Below are positions 1 to 7,120 of a DNA stretch of 7,120 nt, piece after piece. The first letter of the stretch is position 1. Each line of letters opens with the position of its first letter. Position numbers and translations under genes: made by a program. The notes beneath the pieces are model-generated. The model searched no databases and was not told the DNA's origin. It worked only from the letters and a program-made list of their open reading frames with translations. Origin of the DNA: Acidobacteriota bacterium. Lineage in GTDB: Bacteria; Acidobacteriota; Terriglobia; Terriglobales; Acidobacteriaceae. The stretch is from assembly GCA_021810815.1 (NCBI GenBank), contig JAJZHR010000120.1, positions 1-7,120 on the forward strand. Reading direction: 5' to 3'.

Positions 1-390
1 AATCACCGCTGCCACCAGCTCCCCGTCCGCATCGGCTGCCAGCCCCTGCCTGCGCCGCTCCAGGCCCAGGGAAACGCAGAACGCAGGAAACCCATGCGCG
101 AAATTGGTGGTCCCGTCCAGGGGGTCCACATACCAGCGGAACTCGCCATCCATGCGGTCGCGCGTTCCCTCCTCGCCGTAGATGCCGTGTTCCGGAAATG
201 CCGCCAGCAGGCGCGACGTAATCAGCTTTTCGCTGGCGCGGTCCGCCTCCGTCACCAGGTCAACATCGCCCTTGTACTCCGCCGTTACGCCGCGATGATA
301 GTAGCCGCGCAGCAACTCTCCCGCCTCGCGCGCGATCTCCGCAGCGCCGTCGGCGAACTCGAACGCAGGTTTGCTCCCCTCAATTTCCAT
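1..390 (-). CDS. suhB: Inositol monophosphatase family protein, N-terminal part (runs off the left edge)
   Basis: This is a Mg2+-dependent sugar-phosphate phosphatase of the IMPase/FIG/CysQ superfamily, cytoplasmic. The usual reaction is hydrolysis of myo-inositol-1-phosphate to inositol and phosphate. The 130 visible codons hold three family signatures: DLVTEAD (residues 44-50), GEEG (72-75, a metal-binding Glu) and WYVDPLDGTTNFAHGFP (86-102), where Asp89 and Asp92 bind metal and Thr94/Thr95 position the phosphate. The third metal Asp and the substrate-specificity loops lie outside the window, so IMPase, FBPase or CysQ-type activity cannot be separated; the symbol is provisional. The start at 390 is well fixed: an in-frame TAG lies four codons upstream (402-400) and an AAAGGA ribosome-binding site lies three bases before the ATG. 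The gene follows the VWFA gene by 101 bases, so co-transcription is possible but not shown. Confidence 0.88.
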   Translation of the reverse strand, partial: MEIEGSKPAFEFADGAAEIAREAGELLRGYYHRGVTAEYKGDVDLVTEADRASEKLITSRLLAAFPEHGIYGEEGTRDRMDGEFRWYVDPLDGTTNFAHGFPAFCVSLGLERRRQGLAADADGELVAAVI

Positions 391-491
391 GGTTCCTTTC
401 TATGGTCCGCTTCAAAGCGCGCGTCTATGGTTCGTTGCTAAAGTGCGCGCCTGGAATACCGTCTCAGGCACGTCTCAGGCGCATGCCAGAC

Positions 492-1502
492 TCACTGCCC
501 GTCCGGGTAGTAGCCAATGCGATGATGAAGCGTGTACTTCGCCGCGAGCGCCGGGTCTTTCATCTGGACATCGATGGTGCGGAACGAGCCATCCACGTCG
601 CGCGTCGAGGGATAGTAGCCCAGCAGATACTCCGTCCGCAGATCCTCCGAGACCTGCTCGAAGCTGCGTTCCAGATCTCTTGGCTCCTCCACGTAATAGT
701 ACTTCCCTCCCGTGTCGCGGGACATCTGAATCAGGGCGTGCTCGCCTCCCGTGTCGCGTCCGGCATCGGCCATCACGGGCACGATAATCAGGCTGTAGAC
801 CATCGCCTCCGCGCGCTGAGCCTGCTCCACCGCCTGCGGATAGCGCATGCCCCTCACCGTGTTGTCGCCGTCTGTCACCAGCACGATCACCTTGCGCCGG
901 GGAGACGTCCCGGGCCGCGCGGCAAGGCTCTGCGACGCCAGATAGATCGCGTTGTACAGGGCCGTCGCCGATCCCCTCTCCATCCGGTCCAGGCCGTTGT
1001 CGATGCTCCTCGGGTTGCTGGTGAAGGGCACGCGCTCGCGCACGTTCTCGTCGAACTCCAGCAACTCAATCTCATCCTGCGGCCGCAGCATCGAGTGGAC
1101 AAAATCCTTCGCCGCGCGCACTTCCAGCCGCATGTCGCGATGCACGCTGCCGCTGGTGTCCACTGCCAGCACAATCGACAGGGGAACGCCCGATTCTCGC
1201 TCGAACACAGCGATCTTCTGCGGCTTGCCGTCCTCGCTCAGCAGGAAATCATCGCGCGTAAGGCCCGCGACCGGCGCTCCGGACTGATCGCTGACGTTCA
1301 CAAAGACGTTCACCAGGCGCACGTCCACCTTGATGTCAGGAACATTGCCCGAGGGGGCGGCAAGATTGCCCGAGGGCGCAGAACTACTACTCGTCGGCGC
1401 AGGCTGCTCCTGCGCAAGCGCATTCCTGGCCAGCAGCATTCCGGCCAGCAGCATCCCCGCCACACACGCCGACTGCAACACACGTAGCATCCTCTGCATC
1501 AT
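492..1502 (-). CDS. Secreted VWFA-domain protein, acidobacterial VWFA-related family
   Basis: Predicted exported protein of 336 residues with one von Willebrand factor A domain; its ligand is unknown. Residues 1-30 form a signal peptide with a hydrophobic core (about 13-25) and an ALA site before Gln31, so it is probably periplasmic or extracellular. A Ser/Ala/Pro/Gly linker follows (about 31-55), then a small beta-rich segment (DIKVDVRLVNVFVNVSD, 56-72) typical of the acidobacterial family. The VWFA domain covers about 108-295 and has an intact metal-ion-dependent adhesion site: DTSGS at 115-119, a Thr near 180 and VTDGDN at 209-214. The C-terminal YLLGYYPS (292-299) is also a hallmark of this family. 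I chose the ATG at 1502 because it overlaps the moaE stop as ATGA and leads straight into the signal peptide. The frame stays open upstream to 1565 but that part only shadows moaE. ATGs at 1499 and 1490 are alternatives. Confidence 0.9.
   Translation of the reverse strand: MMQRMLRVLQSACVAGMLLAGMLLARNALAQEQPAPTSSSSAPSGNLAAPSGNVPDIKVDVRLVNVFVNVSDQSGAPVAGLTRDDFLLSEDGKPQKIAVFERESGVPLSIVLAVDTSGSVHRDMRLEVRAAKDFVHSMLRPQDEIELLEFDENVRERVPFTSNPRSIDNGLDRMERGSATALYNAIYLASQSLAARPGTSPRRKVIVLVTDGDNTVRGMRYPQAVEQAQRAEAMVYSLIIVPVMADAGRDTGGEHALIQMSRDTGGKYYYVEEPRDLERSFEQVSEDLRTEYLLGYYPSTRDVDGSFRTIDVQMKDPALAAKYTLHHRIGYYPDGQ
1344..1376. repeat. 12-base direct repeat in the linker of the VWFA protein
   Basis: ATTGCCCGAGGG occurs at 1344-1355 and 1365-1376, a 21-base (seven-codon) period. 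It encodes the repeated APSGN units in the flexible linker after the signal peptide, so it looks like an in-frame slippage duplication in unconstrained sequence. Confidence 0.7.
1428..1457. repeat. 15-base tandem duplication in the signal peptide of the VWFA protein
   Basis: Two adjacent 15-base units (1428-1442 and 1443-1457) match at 14 of 15 positions and encode GMLLA twice in the hydrophobic core of the signal peptide (residues 16-25). Being in frame, the duplication lengthens the core without disrupting the gene. Confidence 0.75.
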
Positions 1503-1969
1503 GCGTTCGACGCTTCCGTGCCACCAAGAGTCAACGCCGCCGGAAATGGCTCGCCATCGGCCCACACCGCGCCATCCTCGAAATGCTCCTTCTTCCAGAT
1601 GGGCACCGTCTTCTTCAAGGTGTCGATCAGCCAGCGGCAGCCCTCGAAAGCCGCCGCGCGATGCGCCGATGCCACCACGATCAGCACGCTTGTCTCGCCC
1701 ACTTCCAGGCGGCCAAGCCGATGCGCCAGCGCGATGTCGCGCACGCTGAACTTCTCCAGCGCCTCCGCCACCAGGCCGCGCATCTGCGCCAGCGCCATCT
1801 CCTCATAGGCCTCATAGTCGAGGAACAGCGTCCTGCGCCCGCGCGTGTTGTTGCGCACATTGCCCTCGAACACAACCACCGCCCCGTCCTCGCCCGCCTT
1901 CATCGCGGCGACGATCTCCTCGGCAGGAATCCTCGTTTTGTAGATCGCTACCTGCATCCTCTTATCCAT
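1499..1969 (-). CDS. moaE: Molybdopterin synthase catalytic (large) subunit MoaE
   Basis: MoaE is the large subunit of molybdopterin synthase, which converts cyclic pyranopterin monophosphate to molybdopterin using two sulfurs delivered as thiocarboxylate on MoaD. It is cytoplasmic and works as a MoaD2-MoaE2 heterotetramer. From the chosen start (156 residues) the family motifs are all present: DGAVVVFEGNVRN (28-40), AHRLG (82-86), ASAHR (100-104) and DTLKKTVPIWKKE (116-128). Lys119 and Lys126 align with the active-site lysines of E. coli MoaE. Length is normal (E. coli 150). The start is uncertain: ATGs at 2011, 1993, 1969 and 1957 are in frame. The one at 2011 overlaps the moaD stop (ATGA), but the extra 14 residues (MTARAWMTIQKNRS) look non-coding and include an A7 run, so I prefer 1969; 1957 (MQVAIYKTRI) is equally plausible. 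None has a clear Shine-Dalgarno sequence. The stop overlaps the VWFA start by four bases. Confidence 0.92.
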   Translation of the reverse strand: MDKRMQVAIYKTRIPAEEIVAAMKAGEDGAVVVFEGNVRNNTRGRRTLFLDYEAYEEMALAQMRGLVAEALEKFSVRDIALAHRLGRLEVGETSVLIVVASAHRAAAFEGCRWLIDTLKKTVPIWKKEHFEDGAVWADGEPFPAALTLGGTEASNA

Positions 1970-1988
1970 TGATCGATTTTTTTGAATT

Positions 1989-2046
1989 GTCATCCACGCT
2001 CTGGCTGTCATCCTGAGCTACGCGAAGAGCCTTGCGATTGCCGTTG
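1989..2046. repeat. Possible extragenic repeat element at the moaD-moaE junction
   Basis: On the plus strand TGTCATCC occurs twice (1989-1996 and 2006-2013); the second copy reads on as CTGTCATCCTGAGC (2005-2018) and then CGCGAAGAGCCTTGC. From memory, this resembles the dispersed 'GTCATCCTGAGCGAAGCGAAGGATC' intergenic repeat common in Acidobacteria and some other phyla, though here it diverges after GAGC. The segment encodes most of the odd MoaD tail and the unlikely N-terminal extension of MoaE. Confidence 0.4.
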
Positions 2047-2301
2047 ACTTTCCCCGCCGCCGCCGCTCACCGGCGGCAGCAACGCCACATGATCGCCCTC
2101 GCGCAATGCGCAGTCCTTCTTCGCGTATTCCTGATTCACCGCCACCGCCAGCGAACTCCAGAGACCGCCTCTCTCAGGAGCGCGTTCCTGAAAGCTCTTC
2201 AGCAGACTGCCCACCGTGCTCCCGACCGGCATCTCCAGATCTTCGGACTCCGCGTGGAATAAATCCTTCAGAACACCGAAATAGAGCACCCGAACCTGCA
2301 T
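2008..2301 (-). CDS. moaD: Molybdopterin synthase sulfur-carrier subunit MoaD, with an unusual C-terminal tail
   Basis: MoaD is the ubiquitin-like sulfur carrier of molybdopterin synthase. Its C-terminal glycine is adenylated by MoeB, converted to a thiocarboxylate and inserted into the MoaE active site. The sequence begins MQVRVLYFGVLKDLF and shows VAVNQEYA (53-60), EGDHVALLPPVSGG (68-81), all typical of the family. The Gly-Gly is at residues 80-81, matching E. coli MoaD, which has 81 residues and ends there. Here the frame does not stop but adds 16 residues rich in Gly, Ser, Gln and Arg (82-97). A free C-terminal Gly-Gly is needed for activity, so either the tail is removed or the protein is inactive. 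The start at 2301 fits the family; the frame is open further upstream but only shadows the DUF488 gene. No good ribosome-binding site is visible. The TGA stop overlaps an in-frame moaE ATG at 2011. Confidence 0.88.
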   Translation of the reverse strand: MQVRVLYFGVLKDLFHAESEDLEMPVGSTVGSLLKSFQERAPERGGLWSSLAVAVNQEYAKKDCALREGDHVALLPPVSGGGGESQRQSQGSSRSSG

Positions 2302-2353
2302 AAAAAGAGAATACCCTGCCCTGCGCCTGCGGGCCTCTTGCCTCCTGCAAGCC

Positions 2354-2893
2354 TCAAGCGAACAAGCTGCCAGACTCAGCGGGATACCAGACCCGACTGC
2401 CATCGACCTGTGCGAACCTGGTGATTGTGTGCGGCTTGCGATGGCTTGTCCCATTGGGAGCGACGAAAACATCCTCCACCACGCCTCCGCGCGCCAGCAC
2501 GGCATCGCCAAGCAGCGAGCGGTGGCACCGCCACGGAACCGCCTCGGCGCACATCACGCATACCCGATCGATCTGCGGCAGATGCAGCAGTTCCTCCACC
2601 GCCGCGGCGAACGCTTCCGTCTGCATGTAGTCCGCATATCCGCGAAAGCTCGCATTCTTCCACGCAGCATTCACACTGTCCTTGCGGGTAGAGCGGCGTC
2701 CGCCAAGCTCCTTCATCCACCGATACCCGATGCCGGCGGCCTCCAGCGACGCAGGCAGGTTCTCCTGCGCGAATTGCGGATTGCGCCTCGACCTGGGAAT
2801 GCTCCGCACGTCCACCAGCAAGTCGCAACCGTTCTCGCGCAACGCCTGCAGGAACACATCCAGATTCAGGGTCGAGTGTCCGATCGTCATCAT
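2354..2893 (-). CDS. DUF488 family protein
   Basis: Cytoplasmic protein of 179 residues in the DUF488 family, whose biochemical role is not established. The family signatures are present in order: TIGHS at 3-7, DVRSIPRSRRNPQF at 28-41, a central KELGGRR (61-67), and CAEAVPWRCHRSLLGD at 115-130, with the paired Cys115/Cys123 and His124-Arg125 that are its most conserved residues. The pattern of conserved Arg, Cys and His suggests nucleic-acid or nucleotide binding, but that is inference. The start at 2893 places TIGHS at the extreme N terminus, as in relatives, and has a GGGTGAG ribosome-binding site five bases upstream (2905-2899); a second ATG follows directly. The gene is the first after the lon terminator and lies 52 bases before moaD, so it may head the operon. 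Some DUF488 proteins begin a few residues earlier, but no suitable codon is seen here. Confidence 0.88.
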   Translation of the reverse strand: MMTIGHSTLNLDVFLQALRENGCDLLVDVRSIPRSRRNPQFAQENLPASLEAAGIGYRWMKELGGRRSTRKDSVNAAWKNASFRGYADYMQTEAFAAAVEELLHLPQIDRVCVMCAEAVPWRCHRSLLGDAVLARGGVVEDVFVAPNGTSHRKPHTITRFAQVDGSRVWYPAESGSLFA

Positions 2894-2917
2894 CGCCGCT
2901 CACCCATAAAATCGTGC

Positions 2918-2952
2918 AAAGAAGAAGAGGCCCGCGTCACCGCGAACCTCTT
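2918..2952 (-). terminator. Intrinsic terminator downstream of lon
   Basis: Read on the minus strand, 2952-2925 folds into a continuous 12-base-pair stem: AAGAGGUUCGCG pairs with CGCGGGCCUCUU, including two U-G wobbles, and is closed by a GUGA (GNRA-type) loop. A T-rich run, CTTCTTTGC, follows directly. On the plus strand the wobbles become C/A mismatches, so the structure favours minus-strand RNA. It lies about 107 bases after the lon stop and 31 bases before the DUF488 start, so it should separate lon from the genes that follow. The U tract is interrupted by C, so read-through is possible. Confidence 0.7.
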
Positions 2953-3059
2953 GTCTGCATTGGAACCGCATGATGGAACCGCGCGCAGCCCAGGCGATGA
3001 GGCGAACACCCTCAACATCTGGCAGTCGGCGCGCCGTATCTCCCGCGCACAGCCTGCAA

Positions 3060-5705
<2,646 letters not shown>

Positions 5706-5710
5706 GAGTG

Positions 5711-5715
5711 TCCTT
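5711..5715 (-). promoter_or_regulatory. Ribosome-binding site of lon
   Basis: AAGGA on the minus strand, five bases before the ATG at 5705. It decides the start: the reading frame is open for another 330 bases upstream, but no other in-frame start there has comparable spacing or leads into Lon-like sequence. Confidence 0.75.
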
Positions 5716-5872
5716 ATATCAGCTTTCCAGATATGAGATGCAGCAGCTTGTGAAAAGGTAGCAACTCTCCACGCCTCAAATTCCAGATCGGATTCTGATA
5801 CCCAATCATTCCCGCCTTTCGCAAATACCAAGGGCGATGCCCGATGCTCCACACCCGCTACCGAAATCCCGC

Positions 5873-5905
5873 TTCCCTGATTCCCTGTTCGTTCCCTGTT
5901 CCCTG
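5873..5905. repeat. TTCCCTG micro-repeat in an intergenic C/T-rich tract
   Basis: Four perfect copies of TTCCCTG on the plus strand, at 5873-5879, 5881-5887, 5892-5898 and 5899-5905, separated by 1, 4 and 0 bases. Degenerate copies (TCTCTG, TTCTCTG) continue to about 5921, and the tract from about 5862 to 5921 is strongly C/T-biased. From memory, arrays of this kind are scattered between genes in Terriglobia genomes; I cannot verify that here. Confidence 0.7.
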
Positions 5906-6084
5906 CACTCTCTGTTCTCTGCCATCTTTGATGCGCCCAGCATCCTAATCGGCCAAACCATCCCCTTGGAACAGCCTCTACGGCAAACAACCCACTCCCG
6001 CTGCAGAATCCATTGCAATCGGCAACGCGCCACACTCTACGCCAATTTCACCCCCCGTGCGAGCTGCCTCTCCTCCAGACGCAG

Positions 6085-6122
6085 CATGGTCCCGCATCTC
6101 CTCTCCGAGACGCGGGACCATG
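6085..6122 (-). terminator. Strong stem-loop after the beta-propeller gene, possible terminator
   Basis: A perfect 11-base inverted repeat (CATGGTCCCGC, 6085-6095 with 6112-6122) continues inward. Read as minus-strand RNA it makes a 16-base-pair stem with one G-U wobble and a six-base loop (GGAGAG). On the plus strand the wobble becomes an A/C mismatch. It begins 36 bases after the stop codon at 6159, where a terminator for that gene would be expected. There is no T run after it, so it could instead be a factor-dependent terminator, an mRNA 3'-end stabiliser or a palindromic repeat element. Confidence 0.5.
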
Positions 6123-6136
6123 ATTTGCCTTGTACT

Positions 6137-6164
6137 GCCAGCTTCTACTTTCCAGCCTCTACTT
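6137..6164. repeat. 14-base tandem duplication across the stop codon of the beta-propeller gene
   Basis: The units at 6137-6150 and 6151-6164 match at 12 of 14 positions. The right unit contains the last sense codon and TAG stop of the gene; the left unit lies just after it. Since 14 is not a multiple of three, the duplicated TAG is out of frame and does not act as a second stop. Confidence 0.6.
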
Positions 6165-7120
6165 CGAGGAGGCCCCGGATATCTCGCTCAGCGGCATCGC
6201 ATTCACCCAACCGAACACGTTGGACACATACAGCGTGCCGCCCACGATCACCGGTGACGAAGGTCCGAACGAGCCTCCTATGTGCTTCTTGCCAAGCAGC
6301 TTTCCATCCGACGCGCGAATAGCTGCAATGTCGCCCGAGTGGTATGGCACATACGCCACCCCGTTCACCACCGCAGCTCCCGAACGCACCTGGCTTCCCA
6401 GATGGACGCTCCAAAGCTGCTTGCCCGTCTTCAGATCGAAGGCGTAGTAATCGCCGCTCACCGGGCTGCCCTCATACACCACGCCGCCGTCGATCATCGG
6501 CGTCGCCGTCTTCATGGCTGGCGGAACCGGCCCATTCTCCATGCGCTTTTGCCAGAGAATGCTCCCCGTCTTCGCGTCCATGGCCAGCACGACATTGGCC
6601 ACGGGATTCGAGGAATCGCCGGAGTTGACCGTCGCCTCCTGCACTACGATTCCCGACGAGTAGGCGGGCGTGCAATCGCTGATGCCGGTTGCCACCAGGC
6701 CGGGAACGGTGATCTTCCATGCTATTTTTCCCGTGCTCTGGTCCAGCGCGTAGAAGTAGTTCGGATAGGTGCCTCCGACGAAGATGTTGCCATCGCCCGC
6801 CACAGGCGAGGACATGCTGACGAAGGACTCGATGTCCGTCTTCCATGCCAGCTTGCCGTCGGCCGCGCTCAGCTTGTAAACATTCCCGTCGCCCGTGCCC
6901 ACATACAGAAAGCCGCCAACCTCCACCGGCGTCGGCATCACCTCGCCCGGCGTGTGGTAGGCCCATATCTCTTTGCCGGTCGTGCGGTCCAGCGCGAAAA
7001 TCGAGTTCAGCCCCGGCCCTCGAACCGTCCGCTTGCCCTTCACATACTGCATCGTCTTCTCATAATTGAAGTAGGCGTTGCCAGTGGAGACGAACACCCG
7101 GTCCCCGTCCACCAGAGGAT
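6159..7120 (-). CDS. PQQ-type beta-propeller repeat protein, C-terminal part (runs off the right edge)
   Basis: C-terminal 319 residues of a protein built from PQQ/BamB-like beta-propeller repeats; the N terminus lies outside the window. At least six blades are visible, each with the tryptophan-docking pattern '(S/A)xDGKxxW': TTGKEIW, ADGKLAW, STGKIAW, KTGSILW, KTGKQLW and a last, degenerate SDGKLLG in which Gly replaces Trp. The Trp spacing is 40, 42, 55, 47, with the sixth position 40 further on. No haem motif (CxxCH) and no adjacent Cys pair typical of PQQ alcohol dehydrogenases is present in the visible part, so cofactor binding is not supported. A structural or binding propeller, usually exported in this class, is as likely as a dehydrogenase. 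GTG at 7112 is in frame, but the sequence before it (Pro-Leu) continues the same fold, so I treat it as internal. It precedes lon by 453 bases and is probably a separate transcript. Confidence 0.88.
   Translation of the reverse strand, partial: PLVDGDRVFVSTGNAYFNYEKTMQYVKGKRTVRGPGLNSIFALDRTTGKEIWAYHTPGEVMPTPVEVGGFLYVGTGDGNVYKLSAADGKLAWKTDIESFVSMSSPVAGDGNIFVGGTYPNYFYALDQSTGKIAWKITVPGLVATGISDCTPAYSSGIVVQEATVNSGDSSNPVANVVLAMDAKTGSILWQKRMENGPVPPAMKTATPMIDGGVVYEGSPVSGDYYAFDLKTGKQLWSVHLGSQVRSGAAVVNGVAYVPYHSGDIAAIRASDGKLLGKKHIGGSFGPSSPVIVGGTLYVSNVFGWVNAMPLSEISGASSK

Larger units (their letters stand above)
5706..6158. other. Intergenic region between the beta-propeller gene and lon
   Basis: 453 bases without a credible gene. 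The right end holds the stem-loop following the beta-propeller gene; the middle holds a C/T-rich TTCCCTG repeat; the left part (about 5706-5860) is the presumed lon leader, somewhat richer in AT than its surroundings. Open frames cross this region on both strands, but their products are low-complexity (Pro/Ser/Arg-rich or Gly/Arg/Glu-rich) and match no family I know. I could not identify a convincing promoter, a CIRCE element or a sigma-32-type site for lon. Confidence 0.7.

Noticed and set aside
460..480. CGTCTCAGGC direct repeat between the VWFA and phosphatase genes
   Set aside because: Ten-base pair of repeats in a short intergenic gap, with no regulatory context.
402..1487. Long plus-strand open frame opposite the VWFA gene
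   Set aside because: Composition is Arg/His-biased with no domain; the minus strand holds a signal peptide and an intact VWFA domain.
2040..2085. GCC/GGC hairpin at the end of moaD as a terminator
   Set aside because: The palindromic bases are explained by codons for the conserved PPVSGG segment and no T run follows.
1499..2301. A fused MoaD-MoaE (MoaX-like) protein
   Set aside because: The two genes are in different frames and a TAG at 2020-2018 lies in the MoaE frame before its first ATG, so a fusion would require frameshifting for which no clear signal is seen.
2961..2982. TGGAACCGC direct repeat between lon and the DUF488 gene
   Set aside because: Nine-base repeat pair with no associated structure; too short to interpret.
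5716..5734. ATATC/GATAT inverted repeat with a 9-base spacer in the lon leader, possible operator
   Set aside because: Five-base arms are too short to support, and the sequence does not match CIRCE despite the similar spacer.
5795..5824. Possible sigma-70-type promoter for lon (TTGCGA, 18 bases, TATCAG on the minus strand)
   Set aside because: Only four of six bases match in each element; such matches arise readily by chance in 450 bases.
5706..6035. N-terminal extension of Lon by 110 residues
   Set aside because: The extension is not Lon-like, crosses the TTCCCTG repeat, and a good ribosome-binding site precedes the ATG at 5705.
5837..6322. Plus-strand open frame spanning the intergenic region and the end of the beta-propeller gene
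   Set aside because: It encodes low-complexity Pro/Ser/Arg-rich sequence through a repeat and an antisense region; no family resemblance.

Overview
The window looks like chromosomal DNA from an Acidobacteriota bacterium, probably class Terriglobia (the Granulicella/Edaphobacter/Terriglobus group). Three things suggest this: high GC coding DNA, a secreted VWFA protein of the type typical of acidobacterial genomes, and short C/T-rich and 'GTCATCCTGAGC'-type extragenic repeats that I associate with these genomes. The genus assignment is inference. There are seven protein genes, all on the minus strand, so the window is transcribed from right to left. I see no tRNA, rRNA, CRISPR array, insertion sequence or phage gene.

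In transcription order: (1) the C-terminal part of a PQQ-type beta-propeller protein (7120-6159), followed by a strong stem-loop; (2) a 453-base intergenic region with a TTCCCTG micro-repeat and the lon leader; (3) lon, the ATP-dependent protease (5705-3060), with a Gly/Ala/Pro/Glu-rich insert in its AAA+ module, closed by a good intrinsic terminator with a GNRA-type loop; (4) a DUF488 protein (2893-2354); (5) moaD (2301-2008) and (6) moaE (about 1969-1499), the two subunits of molybdopterin synthase; (7) a secreted VWFA-domain protein (1502-492), whose start codon overlaps the moaE stop; (8) the N-terminal 130 codons of an inositol-monophosphatase family protein (390-1), which runs off the left edge.

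The genes from DUF488 to the phosphatase could form one operon downstream of the lon terminator. MoaD and MoaE form the enzyme that inserts the dithiolene sulfurs of the molybdenum cofactor. The VWFA gene is translationally coupled to moaE but has no evident biochemical link to it.

The most notable anomaly is in MoaD. The obligatory C-terminal Gly-Gly is present exactly where expected (residues 80-81), but the frame runs on for 16 more residues, through what looks like non-coding repeat DNA, and stops inside an ATGA overlap with an implausible upstream moaE start. Either MoaD is processed, or it has lost its stop codon and is impaired. No clearly undescribed multi-gene system is visible; the rest is ordinary housekeeping DNA.
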